64,000 bases of DNA from Pyronema omphalodes. Taxonomy: Eukaryota; Ascomycota; Pezizomycetes; Pezizales; Pyronemataceae. Every line of letters begins with the position of its first letter. Position 1 is the first letter of the stretch. The stretch lies in NCBI GenBank assembly GCA_024516155.1, contig JAJJXM010000002.1, positions 744,001-808,000 on the forward strand, in the 5' to 3' direction. The position numbers and the translations under genes are program-made. The notes under the pieces are model-generated. The model did not search any database, had not been told where the DNA came from, and saw only the letters and a program-made list of their open reading frames with translations. This document shows, in pieces, positions 46,683 to 58,592 of this stretch.

Positions 46683-49580
46683 ATGGGTCCATCATACTCC
46701 TCATCAACAGCCACCAGCACACAGCGCCGTGAGGAAGGCAATGCCTTGTATCACAGTGGGAAGCTTAAGCAAGGTGTGTTCATCGACATTGTAGCTCGTT
46801 GTGTCGATACTAACAGCAGTGAAACAGCTATCACGAAGTACACGCAAGCTATCCATCTCGACCCCAAGGACCCCGCACCGTACCGTTCGCTATCCAGTGC
46901 CAAGTTTGAGCTCGGTGACTACAAAGGATGTCTGGCAACAATAATAGATGCGTTGGCGATAGAGGATGATGAGGAGAAGATTCAGGTATTGAAGCTACGA
47001 CGGGCAAAGAGCTTCTTCTATCTGAAGGAATTTACGGAGGCCAAGCAAGCTTTGGAAGGTTTAGATTCACCAGAGGCAGAAAGGGAGAGGTTGGCTATCG
47101 ACAGCTACGTGCAGAATCACCCTGATCTAAACACGGAGGAGGTCAGAAAGAACGCCCTCGCCGACCTTTCGCAGCTACCTTTATATCGACCAACCCTGTA
47201 AGTTCAGATACAGCGATATTTCACAGTTTCGACGCATTAATCGGTTATACAGATATGGCCTACAACAGTACTTTCCCACCGGACACGACGAAGCGTTGGC
47301 AGCACTCAACGACGATGAGCTATTGCAACGTAGAGTACACGGACACAGGCCCCTGGACTTAGCATTCTTCTACGGAGGTACGGGCGACAGTCGACACTTT
47401 TATCAACAAATTCATCATATATACGCCTACTACAAGGAGTGGAGACATGCGCGCGTCAATACTGTCGACAAATTCTCGATTGTGTTACAAGATCAGAAGC
47501 CACACACAATTGCACAGCAGATTATTGTGTTCCGTTTGTTGCACCAACTAAACGAAGCGAAAGACGAGAATGAGAAGATTAAGATACTTGCGACCGTCGT
47601 TTACACATGGGTGTGCGAGATCATGCCTGCATACTCATCTCAGATTCTCCGCGATACAATTCAGTCTATCATCGATTGCGATAAGGACAACTTCGACCTT
47701 CATTGGTTACGATGCAATAAAGCGACATTATCTGCAGTCAAGGATGTTTGTAGGTACTGGCTTTCGGATGAGCTGTCGGAGGCATTCGATGTCGAATACG
47801 CCCAAAAGCATCAATACGGCATGAACACTCCCGACTCCGACACCTGGGTAAACAACTTTTGCCGACATTACGAATTTGAACTTCGCCCCGAATGGGAGCA
47901 GCTTGTGACAAGTGCCGTCGTGTACCCGCCTACCCAAATCTTACAGGACCTTGAGCCCGAACTTGTAGAGCTCATCGCGAAGAACAAGTCACCCAGCAGG
48001 GAGACGAAGGAGGCAATCCGAGACTACGCCAGAAAGGAGTGGAAAATCAACCCGACATGTTACCAAGAATTGGAGTGGTACAAGAGATGGTACTTAGACA
48101 GCCTGTTCTTTAATTGTGGATTTTGTTAACCCAGTAATAGGGGGAGAAGGAGGGTCGGAAGTGATCCTACAGAGACCGCATGGAAGATGTGGGCATACAT
48201 GACTTCTTATGGAACTCAGCCTGTCGCTGAAATGAAGAAGCCTGACATTATTCAATTGCTGATGCCCTTCTTCCATTCTCTTATGGAGGCGTTCTACCGA
48301 ATTCCAAATCTCGAAATTACGGTGTACTGCGGCATTGACGATGTCTTTCACCAGATGGACTGCATCCATTTAGGCTTTGGAGACCATAATGATCTTCCCA
48401 AAACCTACGATACCATTTATCTAGGCAATATTCCGTAAGTATTGTATCTTTCGTCGTAATACCCAGCTAACAAATTAGTGATTACACCGGTGGTTATCTT
48501 TCTACAGCTATTCACTGTGTCAACATCCTAAAACCCATTACCGTAAGCAGTGGAAATAGCTTTGTTCAAACCAACACTATTGTTTGTGCGACAGATTTCC
48601 ATGGACTCTTCCCTCAGACCCTGGCAGAATATGCACTTTTACCCTCACTCGACGTTGCCAAGGACATGCTCGGTATCTCGCGAACCCTAACGCCACAGCA
48701 AGCTGAGGATGATGGCGACACCTCCTGGGCCAATGGAAAGGAGCACCAACTTTTGATGGAGCCTAACCGATGGATTTTCTCCTCACCAACATCTACTGCA
48801 CTTCCAACCAAAGGAGCCTTTACCCGTTGGCTTACTCACCTCTTCTTCAAATTCTCATCTCCTCCGAAGAACCCAGACCGTGTCCTCATCACAACACGTC
48901 AAACTGGAGCTCTTGACCCCGTCATGTGGGTGAACCAGCCCCTTACATTGTCGTCCTTCATAAGGTTTTCAGTGTATTTGGTCAAGCAACGTCAGATACC
49001 CGGCCACTGGATCGGTGCCATCCTCGACCAGATGTTGACAGGTTCTGGAACGACTTCTGCACGTCCGATAGACTACTCTCCCCTAGAGGTGAGGGATGTT
49101 AGGTACATGTCACGGCATCCCCCCGCGGGCAAGTGGGAACAGGAGACTTTCAATGTTTCTGCCTTTGTCCCTGATCTTAGGTCTTTGTTGATTCGTTACC
49201 TCCCGCTCTTGCCTTTCGCTCTCACAACTCCTCTGTCATCTCGGCAGCAGCTGTTCGAATACTCCCTTAACTTTGATATTACGGATGAGAGCGTTGGTCC
49301 CAACACCCGTGTCTTGGCTTTGGTCTTTGCACAGTCCAGGGAGGAGTGTACAAGTTTCTATGACGATTTTAGGAAAGGAGGTGCAGAGAAGGGGGTCTAT
49401 GTTATAGGTAATTTCTCTTGGAAGTCCAACGAGGAGAAGAAGGGAGTGGCAAGATGGTGGATGGAAGAGCAGTTTGTCGAGGAGATGAAGACGGGTGGCT
49501 GGAAGGCATGGCTGGTTAGATTAGACATCTGGAGTATTATGTCGGAAGAACTTGAGGCTAGTGCTATTGTTAGGGTTTAA
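46683..49580 (+). CDS. TPR plus DUF4470 domain protein
   Basis: Exons 46683-46773, 46828-47197, 47253-48089, 48141-48434, 48479-49580; introns 54, 55, 51 and 44 nt; 897 aa. The N-terminus is TPR-like (REEGNALYHSGKLKQAITKYTQAIHLDPKDPAPYRSLS). A DUF4470 domain begins at ~183 (RPLDLAFFYGGTGDSRHF; KFSIVLQDQKPHTIAQQIIVF). The C-terminal half continues with RVGSDPTETAWKMWAYMTSYG and IYLGNIPDYTGG. The gene resembles fungal proteins in which DUF4470 is paired with TPR or MYND modules; no MYND finger is seen here. The third intron is uncertain: the frame runs on to an in-frame TAA at 48127 and resumes in the same frame. A 51-nt intron with a TTAAC branch site and TAATAG acceptor removes the stop. Function unknown. 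Confidence 0.78.
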
Positions 49581-51097
49581 GGTAGAGCGTTGTGGATTTG
49601 AGGTTGAATTTACGAGGGAATTAGGGGTTTAATATACCATGTTGTGGCTTTTGTTTGCATAGAGTATGGATGGATGGTAGAGGTCAAGATTGTGCTTCAA
49701 TAGAAAACTGCCCATCTTATTTATCTTGGGCATTTTGTCTTTACCATGGTTCCTTTTCTGTCCCGTGCCAGTGAGGTGTGAGCTTGACAAACAGTGGGCT
49801 ACACTCGCCCTTGGCAAAACGCCCACGTAAGCTCGTACATACCATATACCACCACTTTTCCGCAGAAATTTCGTGATAACTTTCCTTCAAAAATAAACCC
49901 TTGCATCCACAACATCTAACCCTTCTTCTATGTACGTCTGGTCAGATGCGCGCGCTTTTGATGGAACTAACCAGAAATCAGATGACAACAGAGAGTAGCA
50001 GATCGAAGAGTAGGCCAGGACCCCCTTTTCGGGAAGACCTCAAAGTTTGTGTCAGTAATTCGAATTTGTTGATCTTGTGCAAAATTCAAAACAATTCACA
50101 GAAATTTTGCTCGGGACATACATAGCTCGAACATGCTCGGTATCATCGATAAGCCGGGGTGGCAAACGACACACACCTCTAGACCTCCAGGATTATTCCT
50201 AGACCACTTTTGCTGAATTGATTGGGATTCAGAAAATCCTGTTACCCGCTCTGTAATACGAACTATACTCCCCCTCCTTTGATTTCTGCCTCTGCATGGC
50301 TGTGCTTTGCCGCATCGACGCTTTGCTGCAGTTTATCTATGGTTGTATGGTTATGCTGCTGCTTTGCCCGCTCCAAAGCCTACAGCTTCACCCTTTTTAC
50401 CCGGCCGGCCCACTGGCGAGGTTCGAGTTTCGAGTTTGTTCACGCATGCGCTAGCTGCGAAACGTGTGCGAGCACTGGAGGTTTGGCAGATGGTCAGGGT
50501 AGATAGTGGAGATCTCTTAGTTTTGGCGGTGTAGTTCGGGCTTTAGAGGCTTGAGTTCAAGGTGGAGAGACTCGAGAACATGCGTTCTATAAGCACCGAA
50601 GGCAGAGTCGCAGGCTCACCCTCTAGCATCGTGTAAAGCAAGCAGACTCTCTACAGTCTAGTGATGATCCCAGCCCAGCCCGTCGTCAAGCACGACACAT
50701 AGATAATCTACATCCATCCACACATCCACCACATCCACCGCCGACACCACCACATCCACCGTTCTCACCCACCCACTGCCACCCACATCCACTTCCTATC
50801 ATCACAATCACTCCTGCTACCATCCAACACAGAGCCCAACAACCAAAGACAGCACGCCTACTCATCGTTCTGATACTATCCAAATAACCTAGCTCTGCTT
50901 TATTCGATTCGATTACAAAACCTGTACCCAAGTCTAATCTTCTTTTAAACGCCCGGGAGAGTTCCGTGGTGCTTCTACCGTTGCTACCTGATCCTTCACC
51001 GTCGCATACCAACTGTACAGCATCTCTCACCAACCAACAACAACCTCGACTTTACCTCTTTTCAGCGCCCGGTCACCTTCAGAGGCTCTAAGGTGCC
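49581..51097. other. Intergenic region
   Basis: 3' flank of the DUF4470 gene and long 5' region of the next gene. The part at about 50695-50790 is a CA/CCACAT-rich imperfect repeat. No gene recognised. Confidence 0.5.
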
Positions 51098-53905
51098 ATG
51101 GCAACTCCTCCTCCACGACGATACGAGCCCGAAGAATTGCTCCGCCTTGCGAAGTCACCTCTAGTCAAGAAGCCTGCTGGACTGCCGCCCATTGAAGAAT
51201 GGATGGGGTGCCTACCCCACGCTGCATACAATTACTACTCCACATGCTGATTACCGTTCTAGACCGGCCCCAACACGTCCCGCTGCTACCAGAGCAAGGA
51301 CAGATGGTGATATCATGGGTAACTTCAACGCCAATGGAGCTGATGAGGTAGACCGTGGGTACGTGCAGTTAGCCCCGGGAGTGTGCCGTTTACCTACTGA
51401 CTGTCATCCTAGTAATAGCACGGGACCTATCCACCGCCGTCCCTCCATCTTCAATGAATCCCGTATGTCCAGATCGTCAAGTATGTTCTTCTATTACTAT
51501 ACTGCTCCATGATAAGCTCGGTTCTAATGATTTGTAGTCCCAGAAAACATTGTCCTTGGTCCCCCAAAGATGTCATTTGCCTCCTCTTCGGCTCGCAATA
51601 TCACCGGTAAATTTGAACACGAATCTGCACGAAATGCTAGCATTACATCGGCCGTTTTCGACGACGACCGAACAGATGCTCCACCAGCATTCCAGAGATT
51701 CAAAAGCTTCGGTGGCTTCGGTCGCGGCGAAGACAAGGAGAGGGATACTACTACCCGTGACTTTAGTGATCTGAGAGGTGGTTTCAACAAACGCCGGGAG
51801 GACGGCGATGGAGGAAGCGGATGGACCAATGTGTCTCGCCCACCCCGCAAGAGCTTCGGTGCTGAGGACGGAGCTGAGCAACGCGAACGCTTCACTCGCA
51901 AGGAGCAACGTGGTGATGGAGAAAAGAAGACCACGCCTTGGGACCGTCCTGCCAAGTACGAAAACTTTGGAAAAGAGCGTGAACGTAACGGCGAGCGTAG
52001 TGAGCGTAGTGAGCGTGGACGGGGCAAGCGGGACGAATCTAGCTGGCTCTTGGATGATCACCGTGGAGAGAGAAGAGATGACCATCGTGGAGAAAGAGCT
52101 AGAGATAACCACCGTGAGCACAACAGGTTCGGAAGCAACGCGGGAAGAGCAGAGAAGGACCCTGAGTGGATGACTGAGGGCGATGGAAAATCTGGTGACA
52201 ACAAAGCTGCCCACTCCATGGAGGACTTCCAGAAATGGAAGGAAAGAATGAAGGCTGCTGCCGTTGGAGCGGACTCCACCAAGAAGGTGGACGAATCCGT
52301 TGAGAAGACGCCCGAACCTGTTCAAGAGCCCGAGCCTAGAATCGAGTCTCGTCACTCTCCCGAGGAGAAGCAGCAGTTCTTTCATGAGGAGCCCACGAGA
52401 CAAGCCAGCAATCCTAGAGATGATCGGGATGCCGGTGTGTCACTCATGCAAGGTAATTCTGACTTCTTCACTGTAAGAGCTTTACTGATTATCGTAATAC
52501 AGAAGCAATGGAACGGGATCACCACTCTCGCCAAATGGAGCAGCCCCACCACGGCCCTACAGTAGAGCCTCAACAGGCATCCGAGAATGGAGTCGACCGC
52601 TTCTTTGGATTTTGGAGTGGAAACACTGTTCTCAAGAGCCCAGAGCAAGGGGATATCATGTCTGCTCCCAGGGCTGAGCCACGAGTTGGAAAGTCTCGTT
52701 TCACTTCCCTTTTCAGTCCTCCGGTTGAGCAGTCTCACTCCCCTCCTCTGAACCACCTCAAAGAGCAGCAGCATCAGATGCCAGTCAACCGGACTCCTCC
52801 TTATGCTCACTCCCCTGCTCATGAGAATGGTAACGAAGATCGTGAAGGATTCCAGCGTATCCTCAAAATGTTGGGTACTACCAACTTGAACGGCAACGAG
52901 CAAGGCCCTATGCCGACTACTGGTCTTTTATCTCGCCCACCTCAATCAAACATGGGAGCACCTAATATGGGAGCACCCAATATGGGGGCTCCTAACATGG
53001 GAGGCATGAACCCTCATCAACCGCAATTGCAATCTCAAAACAACCTCCATCATTTGGCCGCCCAAGGAAGAGAATCTGATGCTGCCTTCCTCATGGGCCT
53101 CATGAGGGGTGAGCAGCCTCCTCTTCAGCAGCACCGCCAGCAGCAACATCAGCAGCAACAGCAGCAACAGCAGCAATCCCATGTACCAACCCCCGCTCAT
53201 AACAAGTACGGATCTTCTCAGATGCCGCCCCCACCACCCATTGATACTAGCATCTTGCACTTTGGAAACCGTGGAAACCACACCATCTCCCCGCAGCTTG
53301 ATGATCCTGCTGTTCAGATGTTTAGACCCCGTCCGAACCAGGAATCTAGCCCCATCCACCATAACACTCGTGGACCTCTTCACATGATGGACCACCACGG
53401 GCCCCTACCCGGATGGAATCATCAGTCTGTTTCTCAGGCGCCGCCTCCCCAGGCACATCGCCAAGTTGCTCCTCCCCCCGGCTTTCCCCGCGCTCAGCAT
53501 CAACAGGGACCTCCCCCTCCCCCTCCCTTCCTCCCTCCTCCTGGAGTCAACGGACCTCCTGTTCCTTTCCAACTCCTTAACGGGCTTAATGGGCCTGGGA
53601 TTAATGGACCTCTCCCGCCAAACATGCCGCCTCCCCACATGTACATCCCTAACCTTAACAACGGACCAGGTGGACCTAATGGTATGGGCGGAATGAATGG
53701 AATGAATGGAGGACTTCCTCCTTTCCCAGGATCTAACATGAATGGTCCTCATCAGGGTAACTTCCCTATGGGATTCCCTCCTCACCATCACCCCGACGCC
53801 ATGCTCGGAGGAATGCAGGGTGGTCCTCCATTTTACCCTCACCACGATGGGCTTAAGAGTCCCCCGTTCGCACACGGCCCTCCCAACAAGGGAATTATGC
53901 GTTAA
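51098..53905 (+). CDS. Putative eIF4E-binding protein (4E-T-like), Pro/Gln-rich
   Basis: Exons 51098-51207, 51263-51358, 51413-51480, 51538-52452, 52503-53905; introns 55, 54, 57 and 50 nt; 863 aa. The start lies in GTGCCATGG. Residues 9-15 are YEPEELL, matching the eIF4E-binding consensus YxxxxL-phi, placed near the N-terminus as in 4E-T. LPPIEEWMG, IHRRPSIFNESRMSRSS and VLGPPKMSFASSS follow. The middle is charged (RERNGERSERSERGRGKR). The second half is low-complexity: NMGAPNMGAPNMG, HRQQQHQQQQQQQQQ, long Pro runs and GMGGMNGMNG. A role in translational repression or mRNA decay granules follows from the motif and composition only; no folded domain confirms it. Confidence 0.72.
52950..53190. 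repeat. Coding repeats: GAPNM units and CAG-type glutamine tract
   Basis: At 52950-53010, 15-bp units encode GAPNM three times plus a diverged copy. At 53127-53175, mixed CAG/CAA/CAC codons encode a Gln/His tract with nine Gln in a row. Confidence 0.85.
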
Positions 53906-54958
53906 ATTCTGAAATACCATCCATATTATATCCTACCATCGAGCTTTTGTTATCTTTGTCTCATAAGGGTTTTGCTATTTGTTTGTTGTTGGCATGTGCA
54001 TCTTTGTCTAGAGGCTGTTTATTTTTCTACACCTGGGCATGGTCTATTGTCTGTCATTCTGCGCGCGCTTTTGTTTGGGATCCGTTACTTCCTATCGTAC
54101 TGGGGGTTTGCAGTCTTTTCGCCAAGGGATATCTTTTATGCGTCTCATGCGTCATCGTCCTTACTGGTACTGGTTTTTCTATATTTGTTTCTTTTCGTGT
54201 CTGGTCCCTCTATTATTCTTTTTTTTTTCTGTGCGGACCTTGTGCCCTGGACCGCTGGGCGTAACTTAACTTCAAACACAATCTGGCTTCGGTAAATCAC
54301 GCTTTGTTTTTTGTTTTTGTTATTTTTACTACGTTTTTACTCTCTACTTCAGGAAATGTATTATGATTTTTCTGTTTTTTTGTTTGAATTTCGCAGTGGG
54401 TAGGTGGAGTTGGATGGTATCTAGCTTTGCTTTGTTTGTTTGTGATGGAGGAATGTGGATGGATGTGATTTAACTGGGATATTCGCTGATGTCTATTCCA
54501 ACCCACAACATGTGCGGTTTGCAGTCATTCAGTAATTGTATGGTAGATGAATATGATGGGGACGTGTGTGAGACGATTCTCAATGTCATGATATTGATTT
54601 CATCTACCTTTTTTCTCCTTCGTAAAGTAACAGTGTTTCTCAATTATGAGTCGACGGGATAACATGTCTACTCTAACCAATCTGGCGAATTTGATAGCTT
54701 GAAAAGCCCATCGAAATCCGCATTCCAGAACACCAGGGTCTTCGATAGCGGGGAAGAATCGTTTCCCTACAGTCCCCGCACTCCCTAGCTTACAAACCCG
54801 GTCAGTCCGGCAACCTTGAATCCCAACTGGCTACACAATATGTTACCCTCCGACACTAATTCGCTAGCGCATCCGATCAAATTTCCAAACTTCTAAATTT
54901 TTAAGCCTCTCGACTTTGAACTTTCACTTCATACCGGCTCAACCTAACACCTCACATA
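53906..54958. other. Intergenic region, T-rich
   Basis: Probably a long 3' UTR of the preceding gene followed by the promoter of the RRM gene. No gene recognised. Confidence 0.5.
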
Positions 54959-55680
54959 ATGTCTTTCTCCCGCCAGATTCTTCGCGCTTTCACCACCCTC
55001 CGGGGTAAGTCTGAATTCTCAATGCTCTATTCTTATTGTTAACCGTCATAGTTGCCGCCCCCGTCGCGCGCCCCGCCGTCGTTGTTCGCATCCCCGCCAT
55101 CGCTACCCGTGCTTTCTCTATCACCCGTGCCGTCCGCGAGGAGCAGCAGGCTGCCTCTGAGGCCCAGACCAGCCAGCAGGGCTCCGCACGCTCAGGAGCT
55201 TTCCGCAAGCATTATGAGGCTCGCGAGCCTTACGAGCAGGAGCCCATGTCCGAGGAGGCCAAGCTTCAGGCTCAGAGAGAGGGTCGTAGATTGTTCATTG
55301 GAAACTTGAGCTACCGTGCTGGACCCAAGGTCCTCAAAGATTTGCTTGGTGACTCTGTGTAAGCTCCCTCCAATTGCATTGGTGATAATTGGGATGGAGA
55401 TTGTGTTTTTTGAGCTGTGTCTAATGGAAATTCTATGTACAGTGAGTACATCGACTTCGCCGAGAAGAAGCGCTCCAGATACACCTTCGTTGTCGTTAAG
55501 ACTCACGAGGATGCCGTCAGAATTGAGAAGGAGTTCCAGGGACACGACCTTCTTGGATGGAACATGAAGATTGAGATTGCCGCCAACGTGCCGAGAACCA
55601 AGGAGGAGAGAGATGCTATTAGAGCCGCCCGCCAGGCCGAGCGCGAGGCCGAGCGCGCCGCTGCTGAGGAGTCTGCTTAA
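54959..55680 (+). CDS. Small RRM RNA-binding protein, predicted mitochondrial
   Basis: Exons 54959-55004, 55052-55358, 55443-55680; introns 47 and 84 nt; 196 aa. The N-terminus is an amphipathic, Arg-rich presequence without acidic residues (MSFSRQILRAFTTLR, then VAAPVARPAVVVRIP and TRAFSITRAV), typical of mitochondrial import. One RRM runs from about 99 to 175: RNP2 is RLFIGNLSY and RNP1 is degenerate (KRSRYTFVVV). KTHEDAVRIEKEFQGHDLLGW then leads into a basic/acidic helix (RAARQAEREAERAAAEESA). Family members bind mitochondrial RNA or ribosomes; the exact partner is not clear. Both junctions keep frame and restore LLGDSVEYIDFAEKK. Confidence 0.87.
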
Positions 55681-56009
55681 ATGATTTTGTAATGTTTGAA
55701 TGTTTGAAGAAAGTTCAGCTGGTAGGGCTGTGTATATTATGGGTTAAAAATGGGCAGGAGTTTTGTAGTACAGTGATCATGAATGGCAGTTAGAAGCGTA
55801 TACGATATCTTTGTCTCTGTATATCACAGTTTTTTGAGTCTCTCTGTTTTTTTTAAAAAAAAAATTTATCAATTTGTATTGCCCATGCTACAGTTAACTA
55901 AAACAGAACCACAGCCGTAAATCGTCATTAGTTCATCCATAATCTGCAAACTAGCTTGTGTTATAAAAACCTCCCGATGACCAGCCCTCAACCCCAATCC
56001 AATCCTACT
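55681..56009. other. Convergent 3' flanks
   Basis: Shared 3' region between the RRM gene (+) and the zinc-finger gene (-). T-rich and A-rich runs near 55848-55866 probably belong to polyadenylation signals. Nothing else recognised. Confidence 0.5.
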
Positions 56010-57578
56010 TCAGGGCGAACTTCCCCTCTCCAGCACCGATGGTCTTAACATATCCGCGCGCCCCGAAACTTCGACCAACCACTCCACAACCTTCTCCTGT
56101 TCCTTTTCACTCTTCCACCTATAAACACTCCACAAATGCTGCAGCATACCACTCGCCGTCTTGAACCGTCTCCTCATCTTCGAATTACTCGAAAACTCTG
56201 GAATCTGATATATCCTCGGTGCATGTACTGGAGAATGAAGATGTTGCATCAAGTCATACGAACTCTTGAACTTCTTATAACAAACAGGCCATGGACAAAT
56301 ATTTTGCTCCAAAACAGTTTCAAGACTCGTCGAGGTGTGGGTAGGTGTCATTATAGGTGTTCTGAAAGAGGATCCAGCGGCAGGTGTGAACTGGCAGCTA
56401 GAAAAGCTTGAAGAAGGCGTTAAAATTGCAGTCGAAAGATCAGTAACTCCACTACTGGGAGTTAAAGCTCCAATCGGGACTCCTCCGCTTTCCTCACCAT
56501 TATCTTCATCCTCGCTATCTTCATCCTCGCTATCTTCATCCTCGCTGTCCAGTCCATTGCATAATGATAATCTCCTCCCAATATCTTCATCAACCTCAGA
56601 CGCCGGCGTTAAAAGCCTCCCGTGTACAGCCCTCCTACTCTTGCCCTTCAAAAATATCTCCTCCAAAAACGTCTGCACAACATTCACATGAAAGCAAACC
56701 CCTGATTCCAGATGTAAAAGTAGGGAGGGAAACGCAAATTCCTTGGAACATGAGGGGCATTTGAATTTAATTTCGAGACGCTGGGGGTAATGAGAATTGA
56801 TTGTGTGGTCAGAAAGGGTTTCTCGTGTGGGGAAAGTGTGAGAACAGATCGTACACTTATGAGAATATTGACCTGTGGTTGTGGATAAAGAGGATGAGAT
56901 GGGGGAGATGGTAGCAGTTACGTGTGGTTCGCTGGAAAGATGTGTGTTGAACGCCTGCTCGCTGGTAAAGTAAATGTTGCAATCGCAGCAAATAAAGTCG
57001 GAGGTGGAAGGAATGGTTGGGGGTTGTGCTTGGGCAGGTGGTGAGAGGAAGCTGTGATATATTGATTTATGTTCCATCAGAAGCTTGTGATTGTCAAATG
57101 TCGAAAGGCAATTATTGATCCCACAGACATAGGCTACATAGAAATTATGGACGGCTTCCATGTGTTGGTCCCTCCCATTCTCCGTTCTGAAGGATCTGCC
57201 GCAGCCGATTAGAGTGCAACCCCAAAATCTGTGGACGGCTTTCATGTGTTGGTCTCTCCCATTCTCCGTTCTGAAGGATTTTCTGCAGCCGATTAGAGTG
57301 CAACCCCAACGTTTATGGACGGCTTCCATGTGTGCATCTCGCCCATACTCCGTTTTGAAAGATTTGCTACAGCCGATTACAGTGCAAAACCACCGTACAG
57401 GATGGACGACTTCGACGTGTGTATCTCGCCCATACTCCGTTTTGAAAGATTTGCTACAGCCGATTACAGTGCAAAACCACCGTACAGGATGGACGACTTC
57501 GACGTGTGTATCTCGCCCATACTCCGTTCTAAAAGATTTGCTACAGTCGAATTGAGTGCAGTAATAAAATCCCGGCAT
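56010..57578 (-). CDS. C2H2 zinc-finger protein with recently duplicated fingers
   Basis: One exon, 522 aa from the ATG at 57578 (MPGFYYC). The frame is open further upstream to at least 57677 but with no ATG, so an upstream exon is possible. Five tandem fingers of about 29-30 aa open the protein, each of the form C-x4-C-x(11-12)-H-x3-4-H with cores DCSKSFRTEYGRD, IGCSKSFKTEYGRD (twice), IGCRKSFRTENGRD and IGCGRSFRTENGRD. About five more diverged fingers follow (VCGINNC, FICCDC, HKCTIC, FKCPSC, CPWPVC), then an acidic run (DSEDEDSEDEDSEDED). Probably nuclear, binding DNA or RNA; no target can be named. Confidence 0.8.
   Translation of the reverse strand: MPGFYYCTQFDCSKSFRTEYGRDTHVEVVHPVRWFCTVIGCSKSFKTEYGRDTHVEVVHPVRWFCTVIGCSKSFKTEYGRDAHMEAVHKRWGCTLIGCRKSFRTENGRDQHMKAVHRFWGCTLIGCGRSFRTENGRDQHMEAVHNFYVAYVCGINNCLSTFDNHKLLMEHKSIYHSFLSPPAQAQPPTIPSTSDFICCDCNIYFTSEQAFNTHLSSEPHVTATISPISSSLSTTTGQYSHKCTICSHTFPTRETLSDHTINSHYPQRLEIKFKCPSCSKEFAFPSLLLHLESGVCFHVNVVQTFLEEIFLKGKSRRAVHGRLLTPASEVDEDIGRRLSLCNGLDSEDEDSEDEDSEDEDNGEESGGVPIGALTPSSGVTDLSTAILTPSSSFSSCQFTPAAGSSFRTPIMTPTHTSTSLETVLEQNICPWPVCYKKFKSSYDLMQHLHSPVHAPRIYQIPEFSSNSKMRRRFKTASGMLQHLWSVYRWKSEKEQEKVVEWLVEVSGRADMLRPSVLERGSSP
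56500..56550 (-). repeat. 15-bp tandem repeat encoding DSEDE
   Basis: About three copies of a 15-bp unit (TCTTCATCCTCGCTA on +), giving the acidic stretch of the zinc-finger protein. Confidence 0.85.
57375..57550 (-). repeat. ~90-bp tandem duplication encoding a zinc finger
   Basis: Two neighbouring copies, identical over roughly 80 bp, cover one full finger plus the linker VVHPVRWFC. Other fingers of the array are clearly more diverged. Confidence 0.88.
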
Positions 57579-57837
57579 GGAGATTGACTGTGGGGGTGCG
57601 AGTGTTGAATTCTGGTGGTTTAAAGGTGCTAACAGTGCTTGAGAAGAGATCAAGTTGGGCTTTTGAAGCCCCCGCAATTTATGCTGACATAGAGAACATG
57701 AAACCTGATGTATGTGCTGTGCCGAATGCGTGCCGCTGAATTGATGGGTAACACAACATATCGTGTGACATCATGTGGATTCTGTATACATATTTTAAAA
57801 GAGCCCCTCTCCCCCGAAGACTAGCTCGACTGGAGTA
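57579..57837. other. Upstream flank of the zinc-finger gene
   Basis: Promoter side of the zinc-finger gene. The coding frame remains open here for at least 99 bases without an ATG. Nothing else recognised before the Tourist-like element. Confidence 0.45.
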
Positions 57838-57840
57838 TTA

Positions 57841-58590
57841 GGGCGCGTCTGGATACGCCGAAAATGGGCGGTTTTGTCCGTTAACAGGGGTCCTTCCGTT
57901 TTGCAGAATTTCGGGGTGTTTGGAAAGGACGATTCGCTCCTTTCCTTAATGTCATCGTCCGTTACGTCTCTAACAAATTGTCGGTCAAAAGAAAGTACCT
58001 CGCGAGGTACTTTTCATGTCCGCTATGAAACCACGTCCCGCGACAACTAAAAATTTCGTTCATCACGTGCTCCATCCTCCCTGGAATTTTTACCACTCCA
58101 CAAAAACAAAAACAAAAACAATAAAAATAAAAATAAAAATAAAAATAAAAATAAAAATAAAACCTTTTTTTCTGCCGCTGTCACGATTGCCGCAACCGCG
58201 CCACCAACCCCAATGCCACCCACCGCTCCGGCCATTGTAACGAAAAAAAATGTGCGATCACTTTTCTTCTGCAGTTGCACTCACAGTATCAAGCCGCTGC
58301 GACAGTCATCTCAGCACTTTCTCGGTATAAGGATGTCTTACGGTGTGCTTGTGGGTGTAAGGGAGTTGAAGAAGAGAATCGCGGGTGGAGAGCGCTAGCG
58401 TTGAAAATTTTTACTTGTGCGCACCCGCTGTGAAAGTTTGGTATGGACATTTTGTTGTTTGGATTCACCCCATCATTCAGACTTTGGTGTTTGGCAAAAA
58501 TGTCCGTTAGATGACAGTGTCCGTTTACGACGGGAAACGGATGGTCGGTTGTAACGGAAGAACCCTGTCTTTTGCTATCCAGACGCACCC
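57841..58590. mobile_element. Tourist-like (PIF/Harbinger-type) non-autonomous element, 750 bp
   Basis: Terminal inverted repeats are GGGCGCGTCTGGATA on the left and, reverse-complemented, GGGTGCGTCTGGATA on the right (14 of 15 match). Further in, ACAGGGGTCCTTCCGTT pairs with ACAGGGTTCTTCCGTT. Both sides are flanked by TTA (57838-57840 and 58591-58593), the 3-bp target site typical of PIF/Harbinger and Tourist elements. There is no transposase frame. An AAAAT/ATAAA microsatellite lies inside at 58100-58161. The family assignment rests on terminus style and target site, not on coding sequence. Confidence 0.82.
58100..58161. repeat. AAAAC/ATAAA microsatellite
   Basis: Three to four AAAAC units followed by about eight ATAAA units, inside the Tourist-like element. 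Confidence 0.9.
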
Positions 58591-58592
58591 TT

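Noticed and set aside
57579..57677. N-terminal extension of the zinc-finger protein
   Set aside because: The frame is open but starts with TTG, not ATG; the first ATG at 57578 directly precedes the first finger.
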